DNA of 64,000 nucleotides from Lachnospiraceae bacterium (GCA_021199235.1 JAJQIL010000002.1:23335-87334); one strand, 5' to 3'; positions 7,486 to 15,712 are shown, counted from the stretch's first letter. The notes: a model not told the origin generated them from the sequence alone. Numbers and translations: made by a program.

Positions 7486-9708
7486 ATGAGACAGTTGTTA
7501 CGGAAAATTGAATACGGGAATGTGCTCCGGACTGCTCTTTCCCGGATATGGCTGGTTCTGGCAGTGCTGCTCATTACGGCGGGAATGCCGCTGATCTCTA
7601 TGAATGCTGTCCGGCCGATTACCGCAGGGGCAGCGGAGACGGGCTCGATCACGGTGAGCTTTTCGGAAGAGGCAAAGAGCGCGGTGCAGGGCGTGACGAT
7701 GACACTGTATCAGGTGGCTTCCGGCGGGAGCGACAGCTTTACGGTGAGCGGTGCGTTTGCAGACAGCGGGATCACGATCCCGTCGATGAATGACGCCGAC
7801 GGCGTGGAGAAGGCAGCGGAGCAGCTGGCCGCGTATGCGAAAGAAAATAATATTTCCGGCACAGAGAAGCAGGTGAGCGCGGAGGGAACGGTATCGTTTG
7901 ACGGCCTTTCTCCGGCTTTGTATCTGATCGTGCAGACCTCCGGGACGGATGCGATCGTGATCCAGAAGGTAATGGCGCCGATTCCCTATATGACGGATTC
8001 GGGCACGGAATCTTATAATGCTTTGCTTAGCCCGAAGTATGAGATTCCTGCGGGCGCGGTGATATTAAATAAGGTAGACGACAGCGGCGCGGCGGTGTCC
8101 GGTGCGGTATTTTCGCTGCAGAAGAAGACCTATATCACTTCGGATGGTGAGACGGATTCCGGCGCGGAGACCGGGCAGGATGTGAACGGGCGCTATTACT
8201 GGGAGGATGTGCAGACGGGGCTGACCACGGACGCGAACGGGCAGATTTCCGCGTCCCCGCTGATTTATGGCGTTTACCGGTTCGTTGAGACGATGGTGCC
8301 GGAAGGTTTTGTAAAGAGTCCGGCGACGGTGTTTTTTGAGGTCAGTGAAGACGGAACGGTCGAACTGTCCGGCGGCGTTTATAAGGCGGCGTCAGGCACG
8401 GTGCAGGAGCTGACCGTGGTGAACACGCGCACGCAGGTGATCATCAATAAGGTGGATGAAGCTCAGCAGGCGGTGGCCGGAGCGAAGCTGGTCATTAAGG
8501 ATGCGAAAGGCCATGTGATCTATGACGCGGACGGCACTACGGCGAAATATACGCTTACGACGACCTCCGGTACGGATATTCTCTATCAGCTTCCGGCAGG
8601 CACCTATTACTTAAGCGAGGTGGAGCAGCCGGATGGCTACAAGTACGCGAAGGATGTCCAGTTTGTCGTCAGCGACGAAGAGGGCGCGGTAAATACTGTG
8701 ACAATGGAAGATCCCACCGCGGTGACTCCGGAGACGGAGACGCCGTCTCAGACGAATGAGGAGAATCCGCAGGTGACGGAGGGTTCGATCACAGTCACAA
8801 AGTCTCTGATGCTCTCGGATGAGACACACCTGATCGCGGAAGACGCGGTCTACTATGTGGCTCTGTTTGAAGATCAGAGCTGTACGGTGCGTGTGTCCGC
8901 GGTGAAGGCGATCACCTATTCGAACACGGGCGTCAGCTCAGTGACCTTCGAGGGACTGGATCTGGATACGACTTACTATGTTGCAGAGACCGACGCGTAC
9001 GGTGAAGTGCTTGTAAGCGGGAAGACCGCGGATAAGGTCGTTTATGTACCGGTGTATCCGACGGATACGTCTGTGACGCTTAACACGCAGAATTACGATG
9101 TGGAATTCTCGTTTGCGAATGAATTTTATGATCTGCCGTATGAGTATTACTACGGCGGGGAACTGACGATCACAAAGCGCACGCTGATGGGCGGCGAGGA
9201 ATATAGCACGGACGGTGTCTTCTATGCGAGGGTATTCTCGGATTCCGCGTATACGACGCCTGTGAGCGACGTGCTTACGCTGGATATGTCCGGCTCAAGC
9301 AGCGTTACCGTGACCGTGGAGGTGAGCGTTGGCGGCAGCACGGACGACAGCCGGACCTATTATGTGACGGAGACCGACAGCGAGGGCAATCCGCTGAATG
9401 GTGAGACAGATCTGCCATTCACGATGACGGTCGATAAAAATTCTGTGACCATGTCCTATGACCATGCATCGGAGACGGTGACGATCACGAACTCGTTTGA
9501 AAATGAAGAGAGCTATGAGGAATTCGAGGAGAATATAACGACTACCGAAGAAGATGACGAAGAGAGCAGCACGTCTGAGACAAACGCACAGGCGGTGCAG
9601 ACCGGTGATGAAACGCCCATCGCGCGTATGACGGCTCTGATGCTTGCGGCTCTGACGGTACTCCTTGCGGGCATGGCAGGCGCAGTGCTCCGCCGCAGAA
9701 GACAATGA
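7486..9708 (+). CDS. SpaA/Cna-B-type ancillary pilin or surface protein with QTGD-type sorting signal
   Basis: The protein has 740 residues from the ATG at 7486; a TTG at 7450 would add 12 residues but has no better ribosome site. It has a long signal peptide with hydrophobic core LVLAVLLITAG, an N-terminal pilin domain, and two SpaA-like Cna-B domains (VILNKVDDSG and VIINKVDEAQ openings). Two further beta-rich repeats open with ITVTKSLM and LTITKRTL. The C-terminus has an acidic EEDDEESST linker, then VQTGDETP, a hydrophobic segment and RRRRQ. The anchor is therefore QTGD-like, not LPXTG as in the other two proteins. It sits 52 bp after the sortase gene, closes the locus, and is probably the base or a second tip subunit. 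Confidence 0.82.
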   Translation: MRQLLRKIEYGNVLRTALSRIWLVLAVLLITAGMPLISMNAVRPITAGAAETGSITVSFSEEAKSAVQGVTMTLYQVASGGSDSFTVSGAFADSGITIPSMNDADGVEKAAEQLAAYAKENNISGTEKQVSAEGTVSFDGLSPALYLIVQTSGTDAIVIQKVMAPIPYMTDSGTESYNALLSPKYEIPAGAVILNKVDDSGAAVSGAVFSLQKKTYITSDGETDSGAETGQDVNGRYYWEDVQTGLTTDANGQISASPLIYGVYRFVETMVPEGFVKSPATVFFEVSEDGTVELSGGVYKAASGTVQELTVVNTRTQVIINKVDEAQQAVAGAKLVIKDAKGHVIYDADGTTAKYTLTTTSGTDILYQLPAGTYYLSEVEQPDGYKYAKDVQFVVSDEEGAVNTVTMEDPTAVTPETETPSQTNEENPQVTEGSITVTKSLMLSDETHLIAEDAVYYVALFEDQSCTVRVSAVKAITYSNTGVSSVTFEGLDLDTTYYVAETDAYGEVLVSGKTADKVVYVPVYPTDTSVTLNTQNYDVEFSFANEFYDLPYEYYYGGELTITKRTLMGGEEYSTDGVFYARVFSDSAYTTPVSDVLTLDMSGSSSVTVTVEVSVGGSTDDSRTYYVTETDSEGNPLNGETDLPFTMTVDKNSVTMSYDHASETVTITNSFENEESYEEFEENITTTEEDDEESSTSETNAQAVQTGDETPIARMTALMLAALTVLLAGMAGAVLRRRRQ

Positions 9709-9777
9709 AGGGCATTCCTGACAGGTTTTTCATGATATTATGAATGTTTCCCCTGCCTTTGAGATAATGAAACAGCC

Positions 9778-9816
9778 AGGCTTCCGGCACATGATTGTGT
9801 CAGAAGCCTTCTTTTG
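9778..9816 (+). terminator. Intrinsic terminator of the pilus locus
   Basis: AGGCTTC (9778-9784) pairs with GAAGCCT (9803-9809), extended inward by partly matching bases, and is followed by TCTTTT. It lies about 70 bases after the last surface-protein stop codon. Confidence 0.75.
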
Positions 9817-9818
9817 CC

Positions 9819-9847
9819 TTGTAAAGAAGATGTATTTATGTTATTCT
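9819..9847 (+). promoter_or_regulatory. Putative promoter of the interrupted AAA ATPase gene
   Basis: TTGTAA (9819-9824), a 17-bp spacer and TATTCT (9842-9847) lie just after the pilus terminator and about 120 bases before the ATPase start. The -10 box is weak. The dispersed hairpin repeat at 9863-9889 would lie in the 5' untranslated region. Confidence 0.45.
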
Positions 9848-9862
9848 GATTGTAATTACAGA

Positions 9863-9889
9863 GTAACGATTAAGATACGGAACAGTTAC
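9863..9889 (+). repeat. Dispersed hairpin repeat, compact copy 1
   Basis: GTAACGATTAAG and the invariant right half GGAACAGTTAC flank a short centre, 27 bp in all. The orientation matches the downstream ATPase gene. See the finding on the repeat family for the other copies. Confidence 0.75.
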
Positions 9890-9967
9890 AATGCAAAAAT
9901 TTTTGCTGCCTCTGAAAAAGGTTTATAAAAAGTTTTTACAGCAGACGAAAAGATGGGAGAATGTCAG

Positions 9968-10880
9968 ATGGCTAAATCTTTTAATGTGAGCGGCACCTGT
10001 CTGCCGGACAGACATTATATGGTTGATCTGGGCTCCAGACTGGCTGCGGTTAAGAATATGGTTGATGCGGGGGATTATTTTACTATCAATCGTGCAAGAC
10101 AGTATGGTAAGACGACGATCCTGAATGCCCTGGCGGGTTACCTGAAGCCATATTATTCTGTAATCAGTCTGGACTTTCAGGGACTTTCTTATACTGATTT
10201 TGAGTCGGAAGACCGTTTTGTGTCAGCCGTATCCAGACAGATTTTACTGGTAGTGGAGGAGGAATTGTCTGCTGATGCGGAGCATGAATTGAGACAGTAT
10301 GCGGACGACCCATCAGGCGGTGCGTCCCTTTCCAGGTTTTTTTCTCATTGACCGGTTTGTGCCGGAAATCTCAGAAGAATATCGTGCTTTTGATTGATGA
10401 GGTAGATTCTGCCTCGAATAATCAGGTCTTTCTTGATTTCCTGGCTCAGCTTCGCTTTTACTATTTGAAAAGACCGGGAGTAAAGACATTTCAGTCTGTT
10501 ATTCTGGCCGGTGTATATGATATAAAGAATTTAAAACAGAAGATTCATCCGGAATCAGAATCCAGATACAACAGTCCGTGGAATATTGCTGTGGATTTTA
10601 CGGTTGATATGAGCTTTTCACCAAAAGATATTATTTCCATGCTTTCACAGTATGAAGCTGACTGGAATACAGGGATGAATATGGACAGGATCAGTCAGCT
10701 GCTCTATGATTATACGATGGGGTATCCGTTTCTTGTTTCGAGACTGTGCCAGATCATGGCACGGAATGTGACGGAATACAGTACAAGGGATGAAAAGAAA
10801 GAAAGCTGGGATGATGAAGCGTTTCAGAGAGCTGTACGGGAACTTTTAAGGACACCGAATACGCTTTTTGATGATATGAG
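9968..10880 (+). pseudogene. AAA ATPase (AAA_35-like), 5' part, frameshifted and cut by the transposon
   Basis: It is strongly similar throughout to the intact 526-residue protein at 59317-60897: CLPDRHYMVDL near the N-terminus, Walker A RARQYGKTT, and Walker B IVLLIDEVDSASNN. Two lesions are visible. A one-base loss in a T-tract (seven T at 10337-10343; eight T restores a gap-free match to the homologue) shifts the frame and ends the first ORF at 10351. The transposon then splits the gene after 10880. Joining 10880 to 14738 restores the frame exactly (FDDMS then KKLADYP against YESLL-GKLNTFP in the intact copy). Start chosen: ATG at 9968 behind GGGAGAATGTCAG, matching the homologue. Confidence 0.9.
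10874..10880 (+). repeat. Target-site duplication, left copy (ATATGAG)
   Basis: Seven bases identical to 14731-14737. The base after each copy is also T, so the duplication could be written as 8 bp if the transposon is taken to begin one base later. Confidence 0.85.
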
Positions 10881-10963
10881 TGTTGTTGCTAAACTCAAAT
10901 GACCAGAAATAGATTTGCTTGACTGTCCCTGATTTGCTCTATATACTGTCATTTAGTATATAG
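10881..10963 (+). repeat. Transposon left end with transposase-binding-type repeats
   Basis: The end begins TGTTGTTGCT. Shared positions with the right end include CTC, TGACC, CCCT.ATTTGC and CTGTCA.TT, all in the same register. Such spaced conserved blocks are what multi-site transposase ends of the Mu/Tn7 type look like; binding is inferred. Confidence 0.8.
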
Positions 10964-10969
10964 AAAGGA

Positions 10970-11007
10970 ATCCCAGGGTACCCTCCTGCCAGATCGTCCC
11001 CTGGGAT
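10970..11007 (+). other. Hairpin ahead of the first transposon gene
   Basis: ATCCCAGGG (10970-10978) pairs with CCCTGGGAT (10999-11007), a 9-bp stem just before the first ORF. It may limit read-through from the host gene or attenuate transposon expression. There is no U-run. Confidence 0.5.
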
Positions 11008-11023
11008 CGTGGTTCTTACAACC

Positions 11024-11566
11024 ATGGTCATTTTAACAGAATATCGTATTGAATGCAATGATGAAGAAGAGAAAATTTTTGTGATAATCAGTCTGGCTGT
11101 ATCTTATTGTCCCATATGTGGTGAACCTCTTGGTTATAGAGATACCTGCATACGGTATCTGTTAAGAGAAGGCGGTGAAAGAGAGACTTACATTATACCC
11201 AGGGGCAAATGTGGTAAATGTGGTACGATCTACAGGATGCTCCCGGATATCGCAGCTCCTTATAAACAGTACGCGGCTGAGGTTATATCTGGTGTGTTGG
11301 ATGAAGTTATCCAGCCAGAGGATGAAGATTCTGCTGATTATCCGTGTGAAGTGACCATGCAGAGATGGCATCACTGGTTAATGGCTAATGAACTCAGGAT
11401 CGATGGTTATCTGAAATCAACCGGGCACCGCATTCTGGGCTTCAGCGAAGAATTCCTGATGTCTGATATTTCCCTGCTCAGACAACTGCGCAACAGTTGC
11501 CCCGCATGGTTGGAGACAATCCTCAGATTTATATACAACTCAGGTGGTTTTTTGGTCCCTGCCTGA
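11024..11566 (+). CDS. Zinc-ribbon protein of the transposon (DUF6431-like)
   Basis: About 180 residues. Two cysteine pairs, CPICGEP and CGKCGT, form a zinc-ribbon-like unit about 35 residues apart in the N-terminal half. The rest is helical and contains QRWHHW and LRQLRNSCPAW. Such proteins precede the transposase in related clostridial elements, and I believe they fall in the DUF6431 group; the role is unknown, with DNA-end binding a reasonable guess. The start is uncertain: ATG at 11024 was chosen, GTG at 11009 is also open, and neither has a clear ribosome site. It ends 88 bp before the transposase. Confidence 0.7.
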   Translation: MVILTEYRIECNDEEEKIFVIISLAVSYCPICGEPLGYRDTCIRYLLREGGERETYIIPRGKCGKCGTIYRMLPDIAAPYKQYAAEVISGVLDEVIQPEDEDSADYPCEVTMQRWHHWLMANELRIDGYLKSTGHRILGFSEEFLMSDISLLRQLRNSCPAWLETILRFIYNSGGFLVPA

Positions 11567-11654
11567 GGACCAGTTTTTGCACTGACTTTGTTTTGTTGTC
11601 CTCCGGGGGATGTGTTAGTCTGTTCCCATCAACCAAAAGAAGGAGGAACAGACT

Positions 11655-13064
11655 TTGGAAACAAAAGAAACCAGCAGCTGGCAGGATGACACTGCCCTGG
11701 AACGTTTTAAGCTTATTTCCCCATTGCTGGATGAAAGCCTGGATGAGGCAAAGCTGATTGCCCTGCGGAAAGAAATCTCAAGCCAGAACGAGATCTCCGT
11801 CAGGAGCCTGCGCCGGTATGAATCTTACTACAGGGAAAGTGGTTTTTCAGGACTGAGACCGAAGAACCGGGCACAGAGGCGTTCACAGAAGCTCCCAGAT
11901 AACTTTGACGAGCTTGTAGCGGAAGCAATCCAGCTTAAGCGGGAAGTGCCGGAGCGTTCTGTGTCACAGATCATCTACATTCTGGAACTGGAAGGGCGAG
12001 TGGAACCCGGCAGGCTGAAGCGTTCCACCATGCAGAGGCATCTTTATAAGGCCGGGTTCGGTGAACGCCAGATGCAGATGTACAAGGACGCGAGGAAAAG
12101 TTCTTCGAAGCGTTTTTGTAAGCCGAACCGGATGATGCTTGTACAGGCAGACATTAAATATGGCCCGAAACTCCCTATTGGAAAAAAAGGTGCAATGGTG
12201 CAGACTTACCTGTCATCGGTCATGGATGACCACTCCCGGTATATCCTGCAGGCGCAGTTTTACGATAATCAGGAAGAAACCATCGTGGAGGATACATTCC
12301 GCAAGGCAATCCTCAAGCATGGGAAATTTGATTCCGGGTATTGCGATCACGGAAGCCAGTATATTTCGAAACAGTTAAAATTATCCTTGTCGAAGCTTGG
12401 CATAAATGTAAAATATGCACCTGTTAGAAATGGGGCTGCCAAAGGAAAAATCGAAAAATATCATCAGATCGTAGACGGATTTACTGCGGAGGCAAAGGCG
12501 CATAAAATCCGGACACTGGAGGAACTGAACCGGTATTGGGAAATCTATCTGGAGGAGTACTATCACAACAAGCCCCATGACGGCATCCGTGAGTATTATG
12601 AAAGCACCGGGAACCCGGTGCCTGAAAAGGGCATTTCACCGCAGCAGGAATGGAACCGGGATACCAGACCGCTGACATTTCTTGATGCGTCTGTAGTTGC
12701 GGAAGCATTCCTGCACCATGAACAGCGCCTTGTGGACAAAGGAGCATGTATCAGTTTTAAGGGGAAAAAATATGAAACGAAGCCGTCGCTGATTGGATGT
12801 AAAGTAGAAATTTCTTACGATCCCGCATCACCGGAAACCATCACGGTCAGCTATGCCGGAATGGAGCCGTTCACTGCAGAACCTGTGAAGATTGGATCTT
12901 ACTGTTCCAGGAAACCGGCTATCCCTGCTTCGATGCAGGAAACGGAAGTGGAATCCTCCCGGTTTCTTACGGCATTGGAGAAAAAGCATGAAAAGAGCAG
13001 GGAGCACTACGCGAATGCGATCTCCTTTGGGGCATACAGGAAGGACGGTGACGGTCATGTATAA
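11655..13064 (+). CDS. DD(35)E transposase / integrase (rve fold)
   Basis: 469 residues from a TTG start placed by a good AAGGAGG eight bases upstream. The N-terminal third carries helix-turn-helix segments (SVRSLRRYESYYRESGFSGL, SVSQIIYILELEG). The catalytic core follows with Asp in QADIKYG (about residue 165), Asp in YCDHGSQY (about 230) and Glu in GKIEKYHQ exactly 35 residues later, the DD(35)E spacing of retroviral-type integrases. The C-terminal part resembles the Mu transposase C-terminal beta domain. It should cut and join the transposon ends. Its stop overlaps the ATPase start by 8 bp, so translation is probably coupled. Confidence 0.93.
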   Translation: METKETSSWQDDTALERFKLISPLLDESLDEAKLIALRKEISSQNEISVRSLRRYESYYRESGFSGLRPKNRAQRRSQKLPDNFDELVAEAIQLKREVPERSVSQIIYILELEGRVEPGRLKRSTMQRHLYKAGFGERQMQMYKDARKSSSKRFCKPNRMMLVQADIKYGPKLPIGKKGAMVQTYLSSVMDDHSRYILQAQFYDNQEETIVEDTFRKAILKHGKFDSGYCDHGSQYISKQLKLSLSKLGINVKYAPVRNGAAKGKIEKYHQIVDGFTAEAKAHKIRTLEELNRYWEIYLEEYYHNKPHDGIREYYESTGNPVPEKGISPQQEWNRDTRPLTFLDASVVAEAFLHHEQRLVDKGACISFKGKKYETKPSLIGCKVEISYDPASPETITVSYAGMEPFTAEPVKIGSYCSRKPAIPASMQETEVESSRFLTALEKKHEKSREHYANAISFGAYRKDGDGHV

Positions 13065-13869
13065 AGCTTTTTATGAAATGAAACGTCTCCCATTTGTCAG
13101 AAATGTGCCGATAAATGAGCTTTATGAATCACCTGCTATGGCAGACGCATTGGGGCGCCTTACTTACGGGGCAGATAATCAGCTGTTCGTTGTTGTCACA
13201 GCTGATTCAGGATGCGGAAAATCCACGCTTATGCGTCGCTTTTCAGAATCGCTTCCAAAAGACGATTACATAGTCCTTTACGTATCAGATTCAAAGCTGA
13301 CACCAAGGGGGCTTTATAAGGGGATGCTTGGACAGCTCGGGCTGGAGGCGAAATATTACCGCGGGGAAGCGAAAAGGCAGCTGCAGAAAGAAGTTGAAGT
13401 GCTCCGTGGTGTCCAGAAGAAAAAGGTTGTATGTATTCTGGACGAAGCCCATCTGCTTGAGAAAGAAACAATAGAGGAATTTCGGTTTCTCCTGAATTTC
13501 AAGTTTGATTCTGTAAGCCCCTTGTCGCTTGTTCTTGCCGGGCAGTCAGAACTATGGGATAAGCTCCGGCTGAAGCGCTATGCAGCAGTACGGCAGAGGA
13601 TTGATCTGAACTGCATCCTCCCCCATTTGGACAGAGCAGAAACAGAGCGGTATGTAATGTCTCATTTAAAGTATGCTGATGGAAAGCAGGAGATCTTCAC
13701 AGACAAAGCCTATGACGCGATCTATAAGGAATCCACAGGCATCGAACGGAGGATCAACCGTATCTGCGAGAAATGCCTGATGTATGGCTGTCAGCAGGGG
13801 AAGCGTCTGATTGATGAGCACGTAGTGCAGTATGTCATTGAACACGAGATGCTGGGAGGTGATGTCTGA
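13057..13869 (+). CDS. Transposition AAA ATPase, ExeA/TniB-like
   Basis: 270 residues from the ATG at 13057, overlapping the transposase end. Walker A is ADSGCGKSTL (about residues 50-58) and Walker B is VCILDEAHLL (about 126-135). The opening FYEMKRLPFVRNVP and the tail with IERRINRICEKCL are typical of ExeA/TniB-type AAA+ regulators encoded next to DDE transposases. It probably chooses or activates the target DNA and the transposase, as MuB, IstB or TniB do. The longer frame upstream overlaps the transposase in another phase and is a shadow. The next gene starts in its stop codon (TGATG). Confidence 0.9.
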   Translation: MYKAFYEMKRLPFVRNVPINELYESPAMADALGRLTYGADNQLFVVVTADSGCGKSTLMRRFSESLPKDDYIVLYVSDSKLTPRGLYKGMLGQLGLEAKYYRGEAKRQLQKEVEVLRGVQKKKVVCILDEAHLLEKETIEEFRFLLNFKFDSVSPLSLVLAGQSELWDKLRLKRYAAVRQRIDLNCILPHLDRAETERYVMSHLKYADGKQEIFTDKAYDAIYKESTGIERRINRICEKCLMYGCQQGKRLIDEHVVQYVIEHEMLGGDV

Positions 13870-14222
13870 TGAAGACAGATAAAGAACGCCGCAGACTCCT
13901 GCATGATTCGCTCTGGGAACTGCTGTTTAAATATGCGGCTCTGCGTGACGAGCTGTCCGAAATACTGCTATCATTCCAATTGATGTACGAAGATATCCAG
14001 AATTCCATGGAAGGGATACAGTCTGAAATGGATGATCTGGAAGAACATCTTGAAACATGTGGTTTGGAACTGCAAGGATTTCATGTGCGAAGCGGATTCT
14101 GGGATCCTCTCGACGTGATCGTACAGAACGAACAGACCGGAAATACTAAAGCTAAAATTTGGGATGGTTCAGAAAACGTGGAAATGTTCGATGAATTTGA
14201 TGATGAACTTCCATTCGATTGA
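13869..14222 (+). CDS. Small acidic coiled-coil protein of the transposon
   Basis: 117 residues, starting inside the ATPase stop codon (TGATG), so translationally coupled. A helical, Glu-rich segment (SFQLMYEDIQNSMEGIQSEM) predicts a coiled coil. The C-terminus is very acidic (EMFDEFDDELPFD). No known family was recognised. Coupling to the ATPase suggests a transposition accessory factor; an acidic tail could mimic DNA or bind the basic transposase, which is speculation. Confidence 0.7.
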   Translation: MKTDKERRRLLHDSLWELLFKYAALRDELSEILLSFQLMYEDIQNSMEGIQSEMDDLEEHLETCGLELQGFHVRSGFWDPLDVIVQNEQTGNTKAKIWDGSENVEMFDEFDDELPFD

Positions 14223-14264
14223 AGAGGCTTTAGCAGATATTTGAACAGCAGGAGGAAAACAGAG

Positions 14265-14582
14265 ATGAGATTTATTTGTAAAAATGCAGGTGCGGAACAG
14301 CCTGAGGGACGCTTCTGGGAAGGCAGGACCGAAAGCATAAAGAGGAACGGCGAAGGATTTGAAGCGGATGTTTTTGGAAGAGGCAGCCATATGCACATCA
14401 TTGTCGGGAAATATGTGAGTGGTAATTATGTCTGCATCCCGGGGTGGGGAGTTGGAAGCCCATTGGCAGCGCTGGATGACAGATTTTGGAACAAGGAACA
14501 GTTATCAAGGCATCTCGGTGAGATAGATGCAATAACCTTATCGGAAGCATTATGTGCAATAAAGAAAGCGGAACTTGCTTAA
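14265..14582 (+). CDS. Small unknown protein at the transposon right end (possible cargo)
   Basis: 105 residues from the ATG at 14265, preceded by AGGAGG nine bases upstream; an in-frame ATG 24 bases earlier lacks a ribosome site. The sequence is globular, with Gly/Trp-rich VCIPGWGVGSPLAAL, a single His-Met-His (SHMHIIVGKY) and a helical C-terminus. No family was recognised. It is 42 bp after the coiled-coil gene and inside the transposon, so it is either the last accessory gene or a passenger. Confidence 0.65.
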   Translation: MRFICKNAGAEQPEGRFWEGRTESIKRNGEGFEADVFGRGSHMHIIVGKYVSGNYVCIPGWGVGSPLAALDDRFWNKEQLSRHLGEIDAITLSEALCAIKKAELA

Positions 14583-14647
14583 AATAGTGTATCGGTTTTT
14601 GAGCAGAACAACAAACAATCACGGGGTGGTATTTTCCACCCCAAATG

Positions 14648-14730
14648 TATAGATACAAGTGACAGCTTTCTTGGCAAATGAGGGTCAAAATATCAAAGCT
14701 ATAGACGGTCAAGAGAGCCGAGCATTAACA
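14648..14730 (-). repeat. Transposon right end
   Basis: Read on the minus strand it begins TGTTAATGCT and aligns base for base with the left end. It also holds extra TTGAC-type motifs (CTTGACCGTC, TTTTGACCCTC). A C-rich/G-rich palindrome (GGGGTGG...CCACCCC, about 14622-14643) lies just inside it and may terminate the transposon transcript. Confidence 0.8.
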
Positions 14731-14737
14731 ATATGAG
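14731..14737 (+). repeat. Target-site duplication, right copy (ATATGAG)
   Basis: Identical to 10874-10880 and directly abutting the CA terminus of the transposon. Confidence 0.85.
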
Positions 14738-15074
14738 TAAGAAGCTCGCGGACTATCCGAAATTGAAAGAGATGATTTATGGCATTCTGTTTCAGGGCAG
14801 AAAATATTCCTATGAAGCGGAAAATGATAAAATCCGAATAGGAGAAATGTTTGGCTTTTTGAAGGAAAAGGACGGGACAGTATGTGTTTCTAACCGGATT
14901 TTTGAGATGAAGCTTTATAATCTGTATCTTTCTGAGGAAGAGACAGATACCAAAATGTTTACGACTGCAGAGATGGAGAAAAATCAGTTTGTTGTGGGCG
15001 GCCGCCTTCAGATGGATCTGGTTCTGAAAAAATTCTGCGAGTATTTTGAAGAAATATTGCGCTCTGCGCATTAA
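14731..15074 (+). pseudogene. AAA ATPase, 3' part after the transposon, also truncated at its end
   Basis: Encodes KKLADYPKLKEMIYGILFQGR through the VCVSNRIFEMKLYNLYLSEE region, which matches residues about 300-410 of the intact homologue at 59317. It stops at EYFEEILRSAH, where the homologue continues for about 120 more residues including its PD-(D/E)XK-like end (MDIVIYY...LELK). The gene had therefore lost its C-terminal nuclease-like domain as well. A terminator follows at once. Confidence 0.85.
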
Positions 15075-15101
15075 AAAAATCCCCCGCTTCGGGGGATTTT
15101 T
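15074..15101. terminator. Intrinsic terminator, both strands
   Basis: AAAAAAATCCCCC, a GCTTC loop and GGGGGATTTTT give a strong stem with A-run and U-run on opposite sides. It serves the broken ATPase gene and the convergent BlaI-type gene. Confidence 0.9.
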
Positions 15102-15110
15102 ACGTCCGGC

Positions 15111-15503
15111 TTATGACGCGGCCTGCTTCTTTTTCTCCTGCAGGAGCTGCTCCAGTTCATCCAGAACCGACGGATCCTGCACGGCATCCAGAAGCGCCGC
15201 AAAAAGGTCTTTGATGGATTCCTATGAAAAGTTCCTGCCTTCGGTGATCTGCCGGATCTCGAACTGCTCTCGCGTAGATATGGCTGCAAATGCGCGTCCG
15301 AAGTTCCTTCCGGTCCGGACAAGAGACTCCGATCGGATCATCTCTTTGTCAAGCAGTGAATTAATCAGTAGGTGGATATAGCTTTTTTTCCAGGTTCGCT
15401 CAGGTGTCAGATTCACTATCTCCGTTGCGGTTAATGGCCTGTCTGTATTCCAAAGCAAATCCATGATTTCTCTCTCAGATTTAGTAAGTGTTGTTTGCTT
15501 CAA
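15111..15503 (-). pseudogene. BlaI/MecI-type transcriptional repressor with an in-frame amber stop
   Basis: Read on the minus strand from a TTG start behind GGGAGG, the frame gives a winged-helix repressor: LTKSEREIMDLLWNTDRPLT, then TWKKSYIHLLINSLLDKEMI. At codon 94 there is a TAG. The same frame then continues for 36 codons (ESIKDLFAALLDAV, LDELEQLLQEKKKQAAS) to a TAA at 15111-15113. The total of about 130 residues equals a normal BlaI/MecI length, and the tail looks like the family's dimerisation helices. So a single nonsense change (probably TAT to TAG) splits an otherwise intact gene. The usual BlaR1-type sensor gene is not adjacent. Confidence 0.85.
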
Positions 15504-15712
15504 AATAGTGTTCCTCCCATTTAACTCTTTTGGTAACTGATTTGTTGCTTGTTCACAGGTTTACCCGTGCTTTCCGTTAGATGATAGATGATTCGAGCGA
15601 AAATGTCAATACAAAATAATGCATTGCTCGACGATTTAAGACAAAAGAAGTTATTGTTAGAAAAAATATAATATTATGACGTTTTATAAGCCTGTTTATA
15701 TTTAATTTATTT

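Larger units (their letters stand above)
10881..14730 (+). mobile_element. Complete 3,850-bp DDE transposon with five genes (Zn-ribbon protein, DDE transposase, ExeA/TniB-type ATPase, two small ORFs)
   Basis: Both ends can be placed by sequence. The left end reads TGTTGTTGCT and the reversed right end reads TGTTAATGCT, giving TG...CA termini. The two ends align without gaps for about 80 bp. The 7 bp ATATGAG occurs immediately before (10874-10880) and after (14731-14737), and the element splits an ATPase gene whose frame is restored by its removal. Inside, tightly packed co-oriented genes encode a zinc-ribbon protein, a DD(35)E transposase, an AAA ATPase and two small proteins. A transposase plus AAA regulator resembles the TniA/TniB, MuA/MuB and IS21-type two-component logic. 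The organisation looks intact and possibly active. Confidence 0.9.

Noticed and set aside
6633..7652. 339-codon minus-strand frame
   Set aside because: Antisense to the sortase gene with its intact catalytic residues; shadow.
15222..15224. Genome-wide recoding of TAG as an amino acid
   Set aside because: Only one gene shows an in-frame TAG, so a point mutation is far more likely than recoding.
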